Source: Pantoea eucalypti
Lineage (GTDB): Bacteria; Pseudomonadota; Gammaproteobacteria; Enterobacterales; Enterobacteriaceae
Direction: 5' to 3'
Length of the DNA: 64,000 nt
Assembly (NCBI RefSeq): GCF_009646115.1
Contig: NZ_CP045721.1
Location: 124,001-188,000 of the forward strand
Part shown: positions 25,432 through 34,115 of the stretch, piece after piece
Numbering within the stretch: position 1 is the stretch's first letter
How the letters are laid out: each line of letters begins with the position of its first letter
The notes under the pieces: generated by a model
The model's input: the letters and a program-made list of their open reading frames with translations, nothing else
Told to the model about the DNA's origin: nothing
The model's database searches: none
Made by a program: the position numbers and the translations under genes

Positions 25432-26195
25432 GTTTTACTAAGCGGCTGCTTGAAGAGGCTGAAGAAGAAGAAGCGATGAATGAATGGCTTCGCGATCACG
25501 TCGATTGGGGGGTGGTGGAGGGCGATCCAGAATGGGAGGAAGCCAAACAAGAGTACCTGGCTGGCCTCACGTGGGAACCTGACTGGGAGCAAGAGAATTT
25601 CGAGCAAGAACTGGCGCGATTAACCCAGGATGACCTGGCCCACGCATCGTTCTTCAATCAGATGTCCGCTCTGGAAGATGATCTACCAGATTCACCGTCT
25701 GAGTCACTACTGAAAATGACCTATTCCTATTCCGTCACGCTGATGGAAACCTGCCTCGGTGACATGATTAAAAGCGTGGTGCTCAGTGATGACTACTATC
25801 TGAAAAATGCCATTACAAGCGTAACCGAATTAAAAATCATCAAGCTGTCGTTGATGGAGGTTTATTCAGACAACACTGTCGTTAAAAAGGTCGTATTAAA
25901 AACGCTCTCCGATTACCTGTATCATAATATTGAAAAAATCGTGCCTGTATACAGCGCGATACTTGGCGAGAAGACGCCGGCCGACGTCAGAAATAACATG
26001 CCGTCGGTGATCCTAATCGCCAAAGTCCGGCATGACATTGTTCACCGTAACGGCGTGGACAAGGACGGCAACTACGTCCCGCTGAATAAAGAGATCTTAC
26101 TTAAGGCCATGAAGGACATTAAAGAATTCGTTGATCACATGAAGGCATCGATTGATGCTTCCATGTATAACCGCACTTCAAATCCTGTACCATAA
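25428..26195 (+). CDS. HEPN-motif protein 4, acidic N-terminus
   Basis: 255 residues from ATG 25428, with GGGAGG 7 bases upstream. Residues 1-70 are extremely acidic and Trp-rich (clusters EEAEEEEAMNEW, GDPEWEEAKQEY, PDWEQENFEQE), an unusual leader that could bind a positively charged partner. The C-terminal half carries VILIAKVRHDIVHRNG with Arg201-x4-His206, the classic HEPN RHDIVH motif. Coupling to HEPN 3 suggests a two-component unit. Possible roles are an RNase with its own neutralising segment, or a nuclease/modulator pair. The function is not known. Confidence 0.68.
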   Translation: MSFTKRLLEEAEEEEAMNEWLRDHVDWGVVEGDPEWEEAKQEYLAGLTWEPDWEQENFEQELARLTQDDLAHASFFNQMSALEDDLPDSPSESLLKMTYSYSVTLMETCLGDMIKSVVLSDDYYLKNAITSVTELKIIKLSLMEVYSDNTVVKKVVLKTLSDYLYHNIEKIVPVYSAILGEKTPADVRNNMPSVILIAKVRHDIVHRNGVDKDGNYVPLNKEILLKAMKDIKEFVDHMKASIDASMYNRTSNPVP

Positions 26196-26379
26196 TATTT
26201 CTATAAAATACGGGAATCGTCACCCCGCTAAGGCCGTTAATAACCAGCCTTAGCGAAAATATTGCCCGCGAAATAAACCAATCATTTCTGCAATAATAAC
26301 CGCCCGGAAACGAGGATACATCCTTCCGGTTGTTTTGCACCCTGCGTTTTCCGGCTTCGTTTCTCCCTCTGCCTGACTG
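26196..26379. other. Spacer after the HEPN operon
   Basis: A run with TAAGGC/GCCTTA inverted repeats (about 26225-26255: CGCTAAGGC near GCCTTAGCG) that can fold as a terminator for the HEPN operon. No gene was seen. Confidence 0.5.
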
Positions 26380-26646
26380 TCAGCGCGTATCTGCCCTCCT
26401 TCTACTTCTCTGCCTAACTTTGGATCTTTCCCCGGAGCCTCGCCTGAAGATGCGCTGAGTCCCGAATTGTACCAGTAGCAAGCACGCCGGAGCGGTAAAA
26501 CACTGCGCTGGTCCGCTCCCTGTCGGCGGGCGGATGACCACGATCACCAGCTCGCCACTGGCGTACTTCTCCCAGGCTTCCCGTTCACCAGGCATTAAGA
26601 GCAGACTACCTGGTAAGCAAGTTTCAATTAGCGGAATGTTTTTCAA
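26380..26646 (-). CDS. Doubtful 88-residue ORF behind the NACHT gene
   Basis: A GC-rich frame that begins with TTG three bases after the NACHT stop codon and reads MKNIPLIETCLPGSLLLMPG..., then a basic low-complexity end. It may be a truncated gene left at an insertion boundary, because base composition changes sharply from AT-rich (NACHT) to GC-rich exactly here. The family is unrecognised. It could be noncoding. Confidence 0.3.
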   Translation of the reverse strand: MKNIPLIETCLPGSLLLMPGEREAWEKYASGELVIVVIRPPTGSGPAQCFTAPACLLLVQFGTQRIFRRGSGERSKVRQRSRRRADTR

Positions 26647-26649
26647 TGC

Positions 26650-28569
26650 CTATAGGAAATCAAAACTATTGTCTATAGCGTTTCTTCTTTCCAGTGATTC
26701 TTTGTACTTTACCTTATAAACCTTATTGTTGTATTCATTTATAGAATCAAAAAAAATTCTCTTGTATTCATCATAAGTATTCGAAAATTTTAAGTAATCA
26801 ATTAATTGGAATGCATAATTTTCAATTGGATCGGAATTTTCTCTCTGTATTGATTTACCACTTTTATATTCATTGTTTGGCAGTACCTTAACGATGTGGC
26901 CAATGTTTTTTAAATTATCTCTCGTAATTCCCTTATCCATAGCCTCAAAAAGAGGCATGTCAACAAAAAAGCCAGACCTTCTTCGGTTGCCACTGATGAC
27001 ATCAAGGAAATCAAGCTTTAAAACGCTACTCATTGCAATATTACAATCAATTTTTATCAGATTGTCACTCTGTCTACACTGTCCTCTTACCATTATATCC
27101 TTTAGTATTTGGTCAAAAGAAAGTGAGAAGTCATCATAATTCAGATCAGCATAATTTTTGTATTCGCAGTCTCTGAAAGCTTCAAGGGTAAGTTCTTCTA
27201 TAAAGGTGTTATTATCCAGATGATATAAAAAATGCAGAAAATTGTCTAAATTGCTAGAAAGTCGCACCTTTGCTCTCAGGTTCTTATAGATTTTAGCTTT
27301 AGTATCCTTTGCCTTCATAATGCTAAGGTAAAACGCAGCAAAAAATTCCTGAACGGACTTATGAAGAAATACAAATCTGTCATTGCCATCCGCCTGTAAA
27401 AGACATGTTATTTTCACAATATCTTTGATGAAGGCTTCTGCTTTTTTTACATCATACGAACGGGTTTCTAGCGCTGCCTCTACATACTGATGTAGTGTAT
27501 ATGAATCAAGTTCATATTCTTCCAGAAGTAAAGATTTTAAGCTTAAAAATGAAAAGAATTCGCGGGCAGGCTCAACATCAATCTCAGATTCTCTTTCTCT
27601 TGAGTTGTAACCTTTTGTTTTATCGTGTCTTGCATAAAGAACGCCAAAGAGTTGACGATAAAATTCACTGATATCGCTAGGGACTTCGTCCATATAAGGG
27701 AAGCAGTGATACAAAAGCGTCACCATTATGGGATTGCATATTGTATCTGAAAAAGACTCTCTGGATATGAGAAGTTCACACAGGTAGCGGAATGTGCTTC
27801 CGTTTGAATTAACATCCCTTTGCTCAATTAAATTTAATATGCGTATTTTATCCTCAAGGTCTATATTTTCAACAAACAGGTTATGTATTCCTGGCATTGT
27901 GCAAACTTCAGTGTTAGGTCTGCTTGTAATGATTATTGGGCAGTAAAAGCTGTTATTTAATAGCATTATTGAGCTTAGTGTTTTTGTTGTGAGTTCCTGA
28001 CGTACCTCATCAAACCCGTCAAGTAACAAAACGACCTTTCCTGACTGCAGAAGATATTCAACATTTGAGTCTGTTACATTTAGATGTAAGCTACTCAGAA
28101 GACTTTTAAAATAGGCGATTACATCACCGTTCTCGACGTTCCTGAGTTCAATGAAAAAGGGAATCCTGTTGCCGTAGTTTATCTCTTCCAGAAATAGTTT
28201 TCGAAGAATTGTACTTTTTCCTTGTCCTGCGATACCTATTATATTTGCTATCCCGCTAAATGGGAGGGTTACATTATCCCCAACAATAATTTTGTCTCTA
28301 TTGGATGCCGTAATTAATGTCAGAGGATAATAAATATCTTCAAGTGTAACATCATCATTTGGGTTTATAAGTGTGCGCATTTTTAGTGTGTGCTGTACAT
28401 GTTTACGAAGATAGTTTTGTTTTGGCCACTCGCTCTCAAGTTCTTTTACAATTTCTTTTGCATCCTCAAAATGCTTACTCCAGTTTGAATTAAGAACTTT
28501 TTGCAGCATTAATTCAACGCTCTTTACAACAACTGCCTTTAAAACCATAGCTCCCAATACTTCTGACAT
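26650..28569 (-). CDS. NACHT-domain NTPase (bacterial NLR-like)
   Basis: 639 residues with strongly AT-rich codons. A helical N-terminal region (1 to about 90) precedes a NACHT module: Walker A GIAGQGKST (112-120), Walker B VVLLLDGFDEV (179-189) with the small/acid pattern of NACHT, sensor-like ITSRPN (214-219), then FCNPIMVTLLY-like winged-helix/helical region and a long helical C-terminal half with no obvious repeats. Bacterial NACHT proteins (bNACHT) protect against phages. This one lacks an obvious effector nuclease at its N-terminus, so it may act through the short helical domain or nearby proteins. A GAGGAAA ribosome site precedes the ATG. It converges on the HEPN operon. Confidence 0.85.
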   Translation of the reverse strand: MSEVLGAMVLKAVVVKSVELMLQKVLNSNWSKHFEDAKEIVKELESEWPKQNYLRKHVQHTLKMRTLINPNDDVTLEDIYYPLTLITASNRDKIIVGDNVTLPFSGIANIIGIAGQGKSTILRKLFLEEINYGNRIPFFIELRNVENGDVIAYFKSLLSSLHLNVTDSNVEYLLQSGKVVLLLDGFDEVRQELTTKTLSSIMLLNNSFYCPIIITSRPNTEVCTMPGIHNLFVENIDLEDKIRILNLIEQRDVNSNGSTFRYLCELLISRESFSDTICNPIMVTLLYHCFPYMDEVPSDISEFYRQLFGVLYARHDKTKGYNSRERESEIDVEPAREFFSFLSLKSLLLEEYELDSYTLHQYVEAALETRSYDVKKAEAFIKDIVKITCLLQADGNDRFVFLHKSVQEFFAAFYLSIMKAKDTKAKIYKNLRAKVRLSSNLDNFLHFLYHLDNNTFIEELTLEAFRDCEYKNYADLNYDDFSLSFDQILKDIMVRGQCRQSDNLIKIDCNIAMSSVLKLDFLDVISGNRRRSGFFVDMPLFEAMDKGITRDNLKNIGHIVKVLPNNEYKSGKSIQRENSDPIENYAFQLIDYLKFSNTYDEYKRIFFDSINEYNNKVYKVKYKESLERRNAIDNSFDFL

Positions 28570-29633
28570 GGTACTTTCCTCAATAATTTATTTTACCTAT
28601 ATAAATAATAATACGACTGCATCTGTAATTCACTTCCATTCTTCACCCTGTGTAAATAGGCTTGGAAAAGCCGGTTTAAGTACTTATGCATCTGAATAAT
28701 AACGCATGATATTGTTTCATTTTGTTTTACCTTACTTTTTAAAACTCCAGGCATTCACCGTAGAGTGCCTGTTACCGCCCTGCCCAAGCCATTCATGGCA
28801 CTGAGCGCGGATAAAGGTAACCTCGTCAGATAGATAGCTGTGCTGAAAACGTGCCGATCATAGCGAATGGGCCGCGTGCGTGCGCAGGCGTACAAGGTTA
28901 TATAGCGTATAGTGGAAAAAAGACCGATCCAGCCTTACCCGATCACCGATTTATTGCGGTCGGTTTTTCTGGACAGATGCGCGAAATACGTTCCATGACC
29001 ACGGACAGCGGAGAATGAAAAATTGAGAGGGTTACCCCGCGAACTTTCGCAGAATTAATTATATTTACCGAAAAGAAATTCTGCGTGCTGAGATCTCAAT
29101 TCTGGCAAAGTGCTACCGGCAGGCCAAGTGCAGTAAGTAACGTGCTATAGGCGACGAGCGTTTAAACAGTGTGCTGTGAGCTACCGGCGTGATTTTCTCA
29201 TGTCAGCCCTTCTTCTTATGTTATGTCCACATTCTTTCAAAGCAGTCTTTACTGCACTCTGCCTGCTTATACGTATTAATGTAACAAACATCACCAAGAG
29301 CAAAATACACACTTCTGTGCTGCATTTTGACTTTATCCTCGGCATTCTGCATAAAGCTTTCCTGCTGAATCTTAGAGATCCGGAAAAGGGTGGAAACGGA
29401 TATTTGCGCCTCACCGGCGTTTTTCTACATACAACTACATATAGTGCGTTGTTAGTTAGGTAAAATACAAGATATGGTATAAAGGCGGCTGCCGGACCCG
29501 GCGAGGTCTAGCTTTTCCCCGCCCCGCCGCCGTGCTGTGCTTCCGGTTACTGCTGTATCAGGAAAAAGTCGGATCATGTCGGTTAGGCTGTGCGGTAATC
29601 TCATTCATACCCTATAAGAATGGATATTATTTT
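28570..29633. other. AT-rich noncoding interval
   Basis: About 1.06 kb without a convincing gene on either strand. It contains a possible terminator near 28946-28973 (ACCGA..TCGGT followed by TTTTT) and scattered short frames, all without ribosome sites or recognised patterns. It may hold decayed mobile-element DNA and the NACHT promoter, but no IS ends could be recognised. Confidence 0.35.
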
Positions 29634-30044
29634 ATGGCCAATAATAACGTGCTATTTATAAAGATTAGTGAAGAACCTTTGATGGAAGCTATCCTCAAAA
29701 AGATGAAAGGTGTGATTGAGATGAATGAACTGTGTATTAAAGAGACAACACAGATTGTGGGACACGCAAAAATAATCAAAAGGAATATTGTTACGCATTC
29801 GGACAGAGGGTTATTAGAGATCATGCCAAACGGGAGTTTCAGGGAAATGAACGATTACATCTATAAGCGTGGCGAATCCGATAATATATTAATGCCAAAG
29901 TCTCCTGAAGGTAACGGCGAAGTCAGGGACATGCCACTAGATGAAGCCTGGACTCTGACTCAGAAAGAAATTTTAATCGGTAATCTGAAACCAGGCTCAA
30001 CTCCAGTCCCTCCCACAACAAGAATTAGAGGGCCAAGACTTTGA
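29634..30044 (+). CDS. Hypothetical protein, unknown
   Basis: 136 residues from ATG 29634 (NNNVLFIKISEEPLMEAILKKMKGVIEMNELCIKETTQIV...). The longer frame from 29532 looks noncoding. The Pro/Thr-rich end (GSTPVPPTTRIRGPRL) suggests a disordered tail. There is no signal peptide, membrane helix or family I recognise. It is AT-rich like the island to its left and overlaps the next small frame. Confidence 0.5.
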   Translation: MANNNVLFIKISEEPLMEAILKKMKGVIEMNELCIKETTQIVGHAKIIKRNIVTHSDRGLLEIMPNGSFREMNDYIYKRGESDNILMPKSPEGNGEVRDMPLDEAWTLTQKEILIGNLKPGSTPVPPTTRIRGPRL

Positions 30045-30181
30045 CGCCCGAGGAAAATGCTGACAGTCTGGCATCAGCAGTTTCTCAACCAGATACGATT
30101 CAGAAACTCAAACAGCGGGCACTGATTTTCCTGACCCGGTTGCAGCTGCAGACAACTTTGCAAAAGGATTATGAAAAATGA
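30041..30181 (+). CDS. Possible 46-residue peptide
   Basis: A TTG-initiated frame overlapping the stop of the gene before by 4 bp. It reads TPEENADSLASAV... with a helical amphipathic end (LKQRALIFLTRLQLQTTLQKDYEK), which looks protein-like. Its stop overlaps the ATG of the next frame. It could be a piece of a degraded plasmid pilus or transfer gene, but no relative is certain. Confidence 0.35.
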   Translation: MTPEENADSLASAVSQPDTIQKLKQRALIFLTRLQLQTTLQKDYEK

Positions 30182-30471
30182 AATGGCCAGCATGTCTGTT
30201 TAGCTGTTCTGTCCTGCTGGCTGAAACGGCGTCCTCTGCCAGCGCCGCAACCTATGAGGAAGCTGCACCCCACGGGAAGTACCCAGGTCTCTATTCAGAA
30301 CCTGCCGGGAGATGGAAAGAACATCCTGCCGACGCGGCTTGCCGCCAGGACGATAGTTATAAGCCTGACGGCAGAGCTTATCGTTTTTCGCGCCACCACT
30401 GCGTGGTCCCCGCAGATAAAAAACATTGCCGGACTGAAGCTGACCTAAACAATCACCCAGAGAAAAGATGA
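30178..30471 (+). pseudogene. Possible secreted-protein remnant
   Basis: 97 residues opening with a plausible signal peptide (MKWPACLFSCSVLLAETASSASA), after which the frame loses protein character and becomes rich in His/Arg/Glu. Another frame from 30254 is equally long. This suggests a frameshifted remnant, coupled by ATGA to the small frame before it. No family identified. Confidence 0.3.
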
Positions 30472-30571
30472 AAGGGGTTATTATTCGATTGTCGACCCTG
30501 CTAGCAATTGCTGACGCACTGAGCAATAGCGGGCGTTATTATCTGTTTGTGAAAATAGTGAAGGAGGAAAT

Positions 30572-30949
30572 ATGACCCAGCCAGAACGCAAAAATTACGC
30601 AGAACTGGGCGAAGTAAAAGCACCTTATGTGCATGCCGTTAAGCATGGCAACACGCTTTATGTTTCAGGGCTCACTGCGGCTGGCACACCCGCTCAGCAG
30701 GGCGATATGGCTGAACAGGCAGAAGCTATTTTTGATCAGCTCAGGCATATTACCGCCGCAGAGCATACCTCGCTTGCCGCACTGCTCAAGGTCACAATAT
30801 TTATCACCTCTTTCACTGAGATCACCGCGCTGAGGGAAGTACTTTATCGTAATTATGGTGGACATCTGCCTGCCAGTTCGCTGGTCCAGGTCAACGGCCT
30901 TTTCTCCGCTGACCTGCGCATTGAGATCGAGGCCATTTTTGCCCTCTGA
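30572..30949 (+). CDS. RidA-family protein
   Basis: 125 residues of the RidA/YjgF/UK114 fold: VSGLTAAGTPAQQGDMAEQAEAIFDQLRHI, LLKVTIFITSF and the C-terminal PASSLVQVNGLFSADLRIEIEAIF with the family's late Arg (in DLRIEIE) that binds carboxylates. RidA proteins hydrolyse reactive enamine/imine intermediates in amino-acid metabolism. Many paralogues, such as this plasmid one, have specialised substrates. AGGAGG lies 6 bases before the ATG. Confidence 0.88.
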   Translation: MTQPERKNYAELGEVKAPYVHAVKHGNTLYVSGLTAAGTPAQQGDMAEQAEAIFDQLRHITAAEHTSLAALLKVTIFITSFTEITALREVLYRNYGGHLPASSLVQVNGLFSADLRIEIEAIFAL

Positions 30950-30974
30950 GTAACAGGCATCAGGCACCCGAGTT

Positions 30975-31502
30975 TTACAGCTGAAGATCAGCAGCAGCGG
31001 AACCCCGCGCCAGATAACCGATGCGGTAGACCTCCTGTTGGTCTGCGGAACGCTGCTGTGACGCGTCAATGCTTAATCCCTGCCAGCGGGTCACATCCCA
31101 GGCACTTAATCCTGCCGTCAGTGGCAGTGTAATCAGGTCCGAATGCCGGGGGATCGTCCAGCGATTCAGCGTCATAAACCGGGCGTCGGCCAGATTCGGA
31201 AGATGGTTCTGTCCTTCCAGTGCCAGCCAGCTTTCGATGATCGGCCAGCCAAAATCTCTGACCAGCGTCGCGAAGCCAGGACTTTGCAGGAAACGCTGCA
31301 TACCACTCGCCTCCCGCCAGAAATAGATGGGTGCATAACGGTTTTCATTCAGTCCGCCATCATCACGGCAGGCCCAGAGATACGCCTTCGCCACCAGCCC
31401 CGGAAAGCCATCCAGCCGGGCACCGTTTAGCCTGATGCGCTGTTCAATGATGCCCATATCGTAGTCCGCAGGCAGGGTAAAACGGTAGTGCATGATAATC
31501 AT
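30975..31502 (-). CDS. DUF4865-family protein
   Basis: 175 residues starting at ATG 31502, whose ATGA overlaps the stop of the tautomerase gene, with GGAGG just upstream. MIIMHYRFTLPADYDMGIIEQRIRLNGARLDGFPGLVAKAYL is the typical beginning of DUF4865 proteins, which resemble monooxygenase-like ferredoxin-fold enzymes. It is the third gene of an operon with a CMD-family and a tautomerase-family protein, all read from one promoter divergent to a LysR gene. The substrate is unknown, but the set suggests handling of an aromatic or quinone-like compound. Confidence 0.82.
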   Translation of the reverse strand: MIIMHYRFTLPADYDMGIIEQRIRLNGARLDGFPGLVAKAYLWACRDDGGLNENRYAPIYFWREASGMQRFLQSPGFATLVRDFGWPIIESWLALEGQNHLPNLADARFMTLNRWTIPRHSDLITLPLTAGLSAWDVTRWQGLSIDASQQRSADQQEVYRIGYLARGSAAADLQL

Positions 31503-31888
31503 AACGCCTCCTGTGCCAGCATCCGGCCACCGCTGAAGCTCCACTCTTCGGTGCTGTTGAAGTGAATAATGATCATGACATCATCGGGATCGATCGCCAT
31601 TTCCACCTGCAGCGCCGCACAAAGGGCATGATAAAACCGTTGCTTCTGATCCCGGGATCGCGGTCGGCCTGCTGTCACCTGAAACAGCACGAAATTGTCG
31701 CTGCGCCCGCCACTGAGATAGTGAATATCAAATACCCGCTGACAGGCTGGCAACATCTCAATCACCTGAAAGCAATCATGCTCAGGCACGTCAAACTCCG
31801 TCACCAGTGCTTTCTGGAGTAATGTTGAAATCGTATTCAGTGCCGCATCGCTGTAGCCCTGACGCAACGTGATTCGGGTGAATGGCAT
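31499..31888 (-). CDS. Tautomerase-superfamily protein
   Basis: 129 residues beginning Met-Pro-Phe-Thr-Arg, so the mature N-terminus is the catalytic proline. The length and the pattern (DCFQVIEMLPACQRVFD, SDNFVLFQVTAGRPRSRDQKQRFYHAL, DPDDVMIIIHFNSTEEWSFSGG) match the MSAD-like/4-OT-like tautomerases with a fused double unit. It overlaps the CMD gene by one base and the DUF4865 gene by four. This gene trio recurs in many Gammaproteobacteria. Confidence 0.86.
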   Translation of the reverse strand: MPFTRITLRQGYSDAALNTISTLLQKALVTEFDVPEHDCFQVIEMLPACQRVFDIHYLSGGRSDNFVLFQVTAGRPRSRDQKQRFYHALCAALQVEMAIDPDDVMIIIHFNSTEEWSFSGGRMLAQEAL

Positions 31889-32193
31889 CAGCAGTTATCC
31901 TCCAGATAGCCCAGCGCGGTGACGGCGGCGGGCCAGCCAGCGTAAAACGCCAGATGTGTAAAGCTCTCCACCAGCTCATCCTGTGTCAGCCCGTTCTGAC
32001 GGGCAAAATCGATATGCCACGGCAGCTGCTGAACGCGCCCCATCGCGGTTAACGTTGCCAGCGTCAGCAGGCTGCGCTCACGTGGTGACAACAGATGACG
32101 TTGCCAGATATCACCAAACAGCAGCTGCTGTGTCAGTTCGGCCAGTTTTGGCGCGCGTTGCGCCAGTGTTTCCCGATCCAGTGAATTTTTCAT
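31888..32193 (-). CDS. Carboxymuconolactone decarboxylase family protein
   Basis: 101 residues matching the CMD/AhpD fold: LLSPRERSLLTLATLTAMGRVQQLPWHIDFARQNGLTQDELVESFTHLAFYAGWPAAVTAL. No CxxC pair, so it is not an AhpD-type peroxidase reductase but a decarboxylase-like member. It is first in the operon, with its promoter facing the LysR gene at 32290. Confidence 0.9.
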   Translation of the reverse strand: MKNSLDRETLAQRAPKLAELTQQLLFGDIWQRHLLSPRERSLLTLATLTAMGRVQQLPWHIDFARQNGLTQDELVESFTHLAFYAGWPAAVTALGYLEDNC

Positions 32194-32289
32194 TGCACAC
32201 TCCTCAGTGGTCAGAGAGAGTGTTATTCATAGTCTCAATCCTGAAAATCAAATTAATCAGCATTCACCATCCGCATTTACAGGACGATA

Positions 32290-33183
32290 ATGAATAAACT
32301 ACCAGAGTCACTGGATATGGATGCGCTGCGCAGTTTCGTTGCTGGAATCGATGCTGGCAGCTTCGCGCTGGCAGCACAGCATCTCTGTCGATCAACGTCG
32401 GCTGTCAGTGCGCAACTCAAGAAACTGGAGCAGCAATGCGGCACGGCACTGGTGCTGAAAAAAGGGCGGCATCTCCAACTGACACGAAGTGGTGAACAGC
32501 TTATGAGTTACGCCAGACGGCTGCTGTCACTGAACGATGAGGCATTGCGGGCGGTGAAGGGCGAGGCGTTACAGGGTGAAATACGTATTGGCATGCAGGA
32601 GGATTTTGGCGAGGCGTTGATGCCTGCCATTCTCGGCGCATTTAATCGCCAGCATCCGGAAGTGAGGCTGACCGCTCGCGTCGACAGAAATCAGCCGCTA
32701 CACACGGCGCTGGCGCGTCATGAGCTGGATTTGGCGCTGCTCTGGCAGGCGGAGCAGCAGACTGGCACACAGTTGATTGGTCAATGTCCGTTAGCCTGGA
32801 TTCAGCATCCGGCATTTGATCTGGCAGGGTTTCTGTGGCGCGGCGAAGCGCTGCCGCTGGTGGCATTTGATGCGCCCTGTGTGATGCGAACGCGCGCCAC
32901 CCAGGCACTGGATAAGGCAGGCATTCCTTGGCGGATCGTGTTCACCAGTCACAGTCTTAGCGGGATCTGGGCGGCAGTTCAGGCCGGGCTGGGTATAACC
33001 CTGCGCACCCGCGCAGGTATGCCAGAAAAGCTGGTGACGGAGTCAGACCGGTTGCCACAACCCGGCTATCTGGGAATCGCGCTGGCCCGCTCAGATCAGG
33101 GCAACGATCCGGCGCGTATGCTGCTGGAGCATCTCATCACGGAAGCTGCCCTGCCCTTTGTTCAGCGCCAGAGGCCTGACTAA
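32290..33183 (+). CDS. LysR-family regulator of the CMD operon
   Basis: 297 residues with an N-terminal HTH (MDALRSFVAGIDAGSFALAAQHLCRSTSAVSAQLKKLEQQCG) and a LysR substrate-binding domain. It is divergent from the CMD-tautomerase-DUF4865 operon with 96 bp between, the usual regulator-target layout. The 3' end overlaps the convergent TetR gene by 47 bp. Confidence 0.9.
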   Translation: MNKLPESLDMDALRSFVAGIDAGSFALAAQHLCRSTSAVSAQLKKLEQQCGTALVLKKGRHLQLTRSGEQLMSYARRLLSLNDEALRAVKGEALQGEIRIGMQEDFGEALMPAILGAFNRQHPEVRLTARVDRNQPLHTALARHELDLALLWQAEQQTGTQLIGQCPLAWIQHPAFDLAGFLWRGEALPLVAFDAPCVMRTRATQALDKAGIPWRIVFTSHSLSGIWAAVQAGLGITLRTRAGMPEKLVTESDRLPQPGYLGIALARSDQGNDPARMLLEHLITEAALPFVQRQRPD

Positions 33184-33724
33184 ATGCCTGCTGAATCAGC
33201 GAAGAACAGTAGGCTGATGAAATATCGCGATCACCGAACAGAATGTGGAACATAACGGGAGCCACGGCCACATCAACCATGCGATCAACATCAAAGCCGG
33301 GTTCGCCACGTTCACGTGCGCGGATGTTCAAAGTTTCCAGATGCTGATAGGTGAATCCACAGCACTTCTGGCTGGCTTCTTCAGCATGACTGCCGATCAC
33401 ATCGGCTAGCAGTTCACGACCGACTTTAGACGACATCTCTTCAGCGTATTGCTGGAGGAACAAAGTAAGGTCGCTGATCATCGATCCTGTATCTTCCGGT
33501 TCGGCGATTGGCCGCATCCGCGCTACTGCGACATCTGCCAGCAACTGGGCCAGATCACCCCAGCGTCGATAAATTGTAGAGGGCGTTACGCCTGCCTGTT
33601 CGGCGATCATCGGAACGGTAATAGCCGAACGGTCAACGGTTTCCAGTAATCGATTGACGGTGTTATGCACCTCTGCCTGAATACGTGCGCTGCGCCCACC
33701 CTGACGAATCATTTCCCGTGCCAT
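33137..33724 (-). CDS. TetR/AcrR-family regulator
   Basis: 195 residues: HTH at about 18-60 (NTVNRLLETVDRSAITVPMIAEQAGVTPSTIYRRWGDLAQLLADVA), followed by an effector-binding all-helical domain with a TetR_C-type end. There is a sizeable 47-bp antisense overlap with the LysR gene. Its own target is not obvious: the nearest upstream genes are the small ORF at 33850 and the GNAT gene. Confidence 0.9.
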   Translation of the reverse strand: MAREMIRQGGRSARIQAEVHNTVNRLLETVDRSAITVPMIAEQAGVTPSTIYRRWGDLAQLLADVAVARMRPIAEPEDTGSMISDLTLFLQQYAEEMSSKVGRELLADVIGSHAEEASQKCCGFTYQHLETLNIRARERGEPGFDVDRMVDVAVAPVMFHILFGDRDISSAYCSSLIQQAFSQASGAEQRAGQLP

Positions 33725-33849
33725 CTTTCTCCCGCTTTTGTCAGTGATAACGTCACAGTTAAAGCAACAAAATTGCGTTAACGGAATTTGGCAGTGTACC
33801 GCATCTCAGGCTGAACAGGCGTTAAAGTGTGCTATCAGGCGAGGTCTTA

Positions 33850-33981
33850 TCAGGGCTGAATTTTACTCAGGACTGAACTGACCGGTTCTGTATTGAGATG
33901 GGACGATGAATTATCCGATGCTCCTATCCATAAAAGACCGACTGCCATTACCGCTGAAATAAAAATTGTTCGAATATCCAT
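33850..33981 (-). CDS. 43-residue small membrane or secreted protein
   Basis: Short frame MDIRTIFISAVMAVGLLW..., with a very strong GGGGAGG ribosome site 5 bases before its ATG. The first 21 residues form a hydrophobic helix or signal segment, followed by a polar Ser/Thr tail (SDNSSSHLNTEPVSSVL). It is too short for ordinary gene calling, and I know no family. The clear ribosome site is the main support. Confidence 0.55.
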   Translation of the reverse strand: MDIRTIFISAVMAVGLLWIGASDNSSSHLNTEPVSSVLSKIQP

Positions 33982-34115
33982 AAATCCTCCCCGGAATAAG
34001 GTGAATAAAATAATTCATGCTGCGGAGAGTCAATCGCGGGATTAGCGGTGCTTTAAAGACGCCAGATACGAAAAGATGGCGCAGATTTGACCACGCCCGG
34101 TGATATAAAGAAGAA

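Noticed and set aside
26650..28569. Reading the NACHT gene as an AAA+ or STAND regulator of metabolism
   Set aside because: The DGFDEV Walker B and SRPN sensor fit NACHT, and no DNA-binding domain is visible. Context is defence-like.
29176..29463. 95-residue frame in the gap beside the NACHT gene
   Set aside because: No ribosome site or recognised pattern. The opposite strand is open over the same stretch, typical of AT-rich noncoding DNA.
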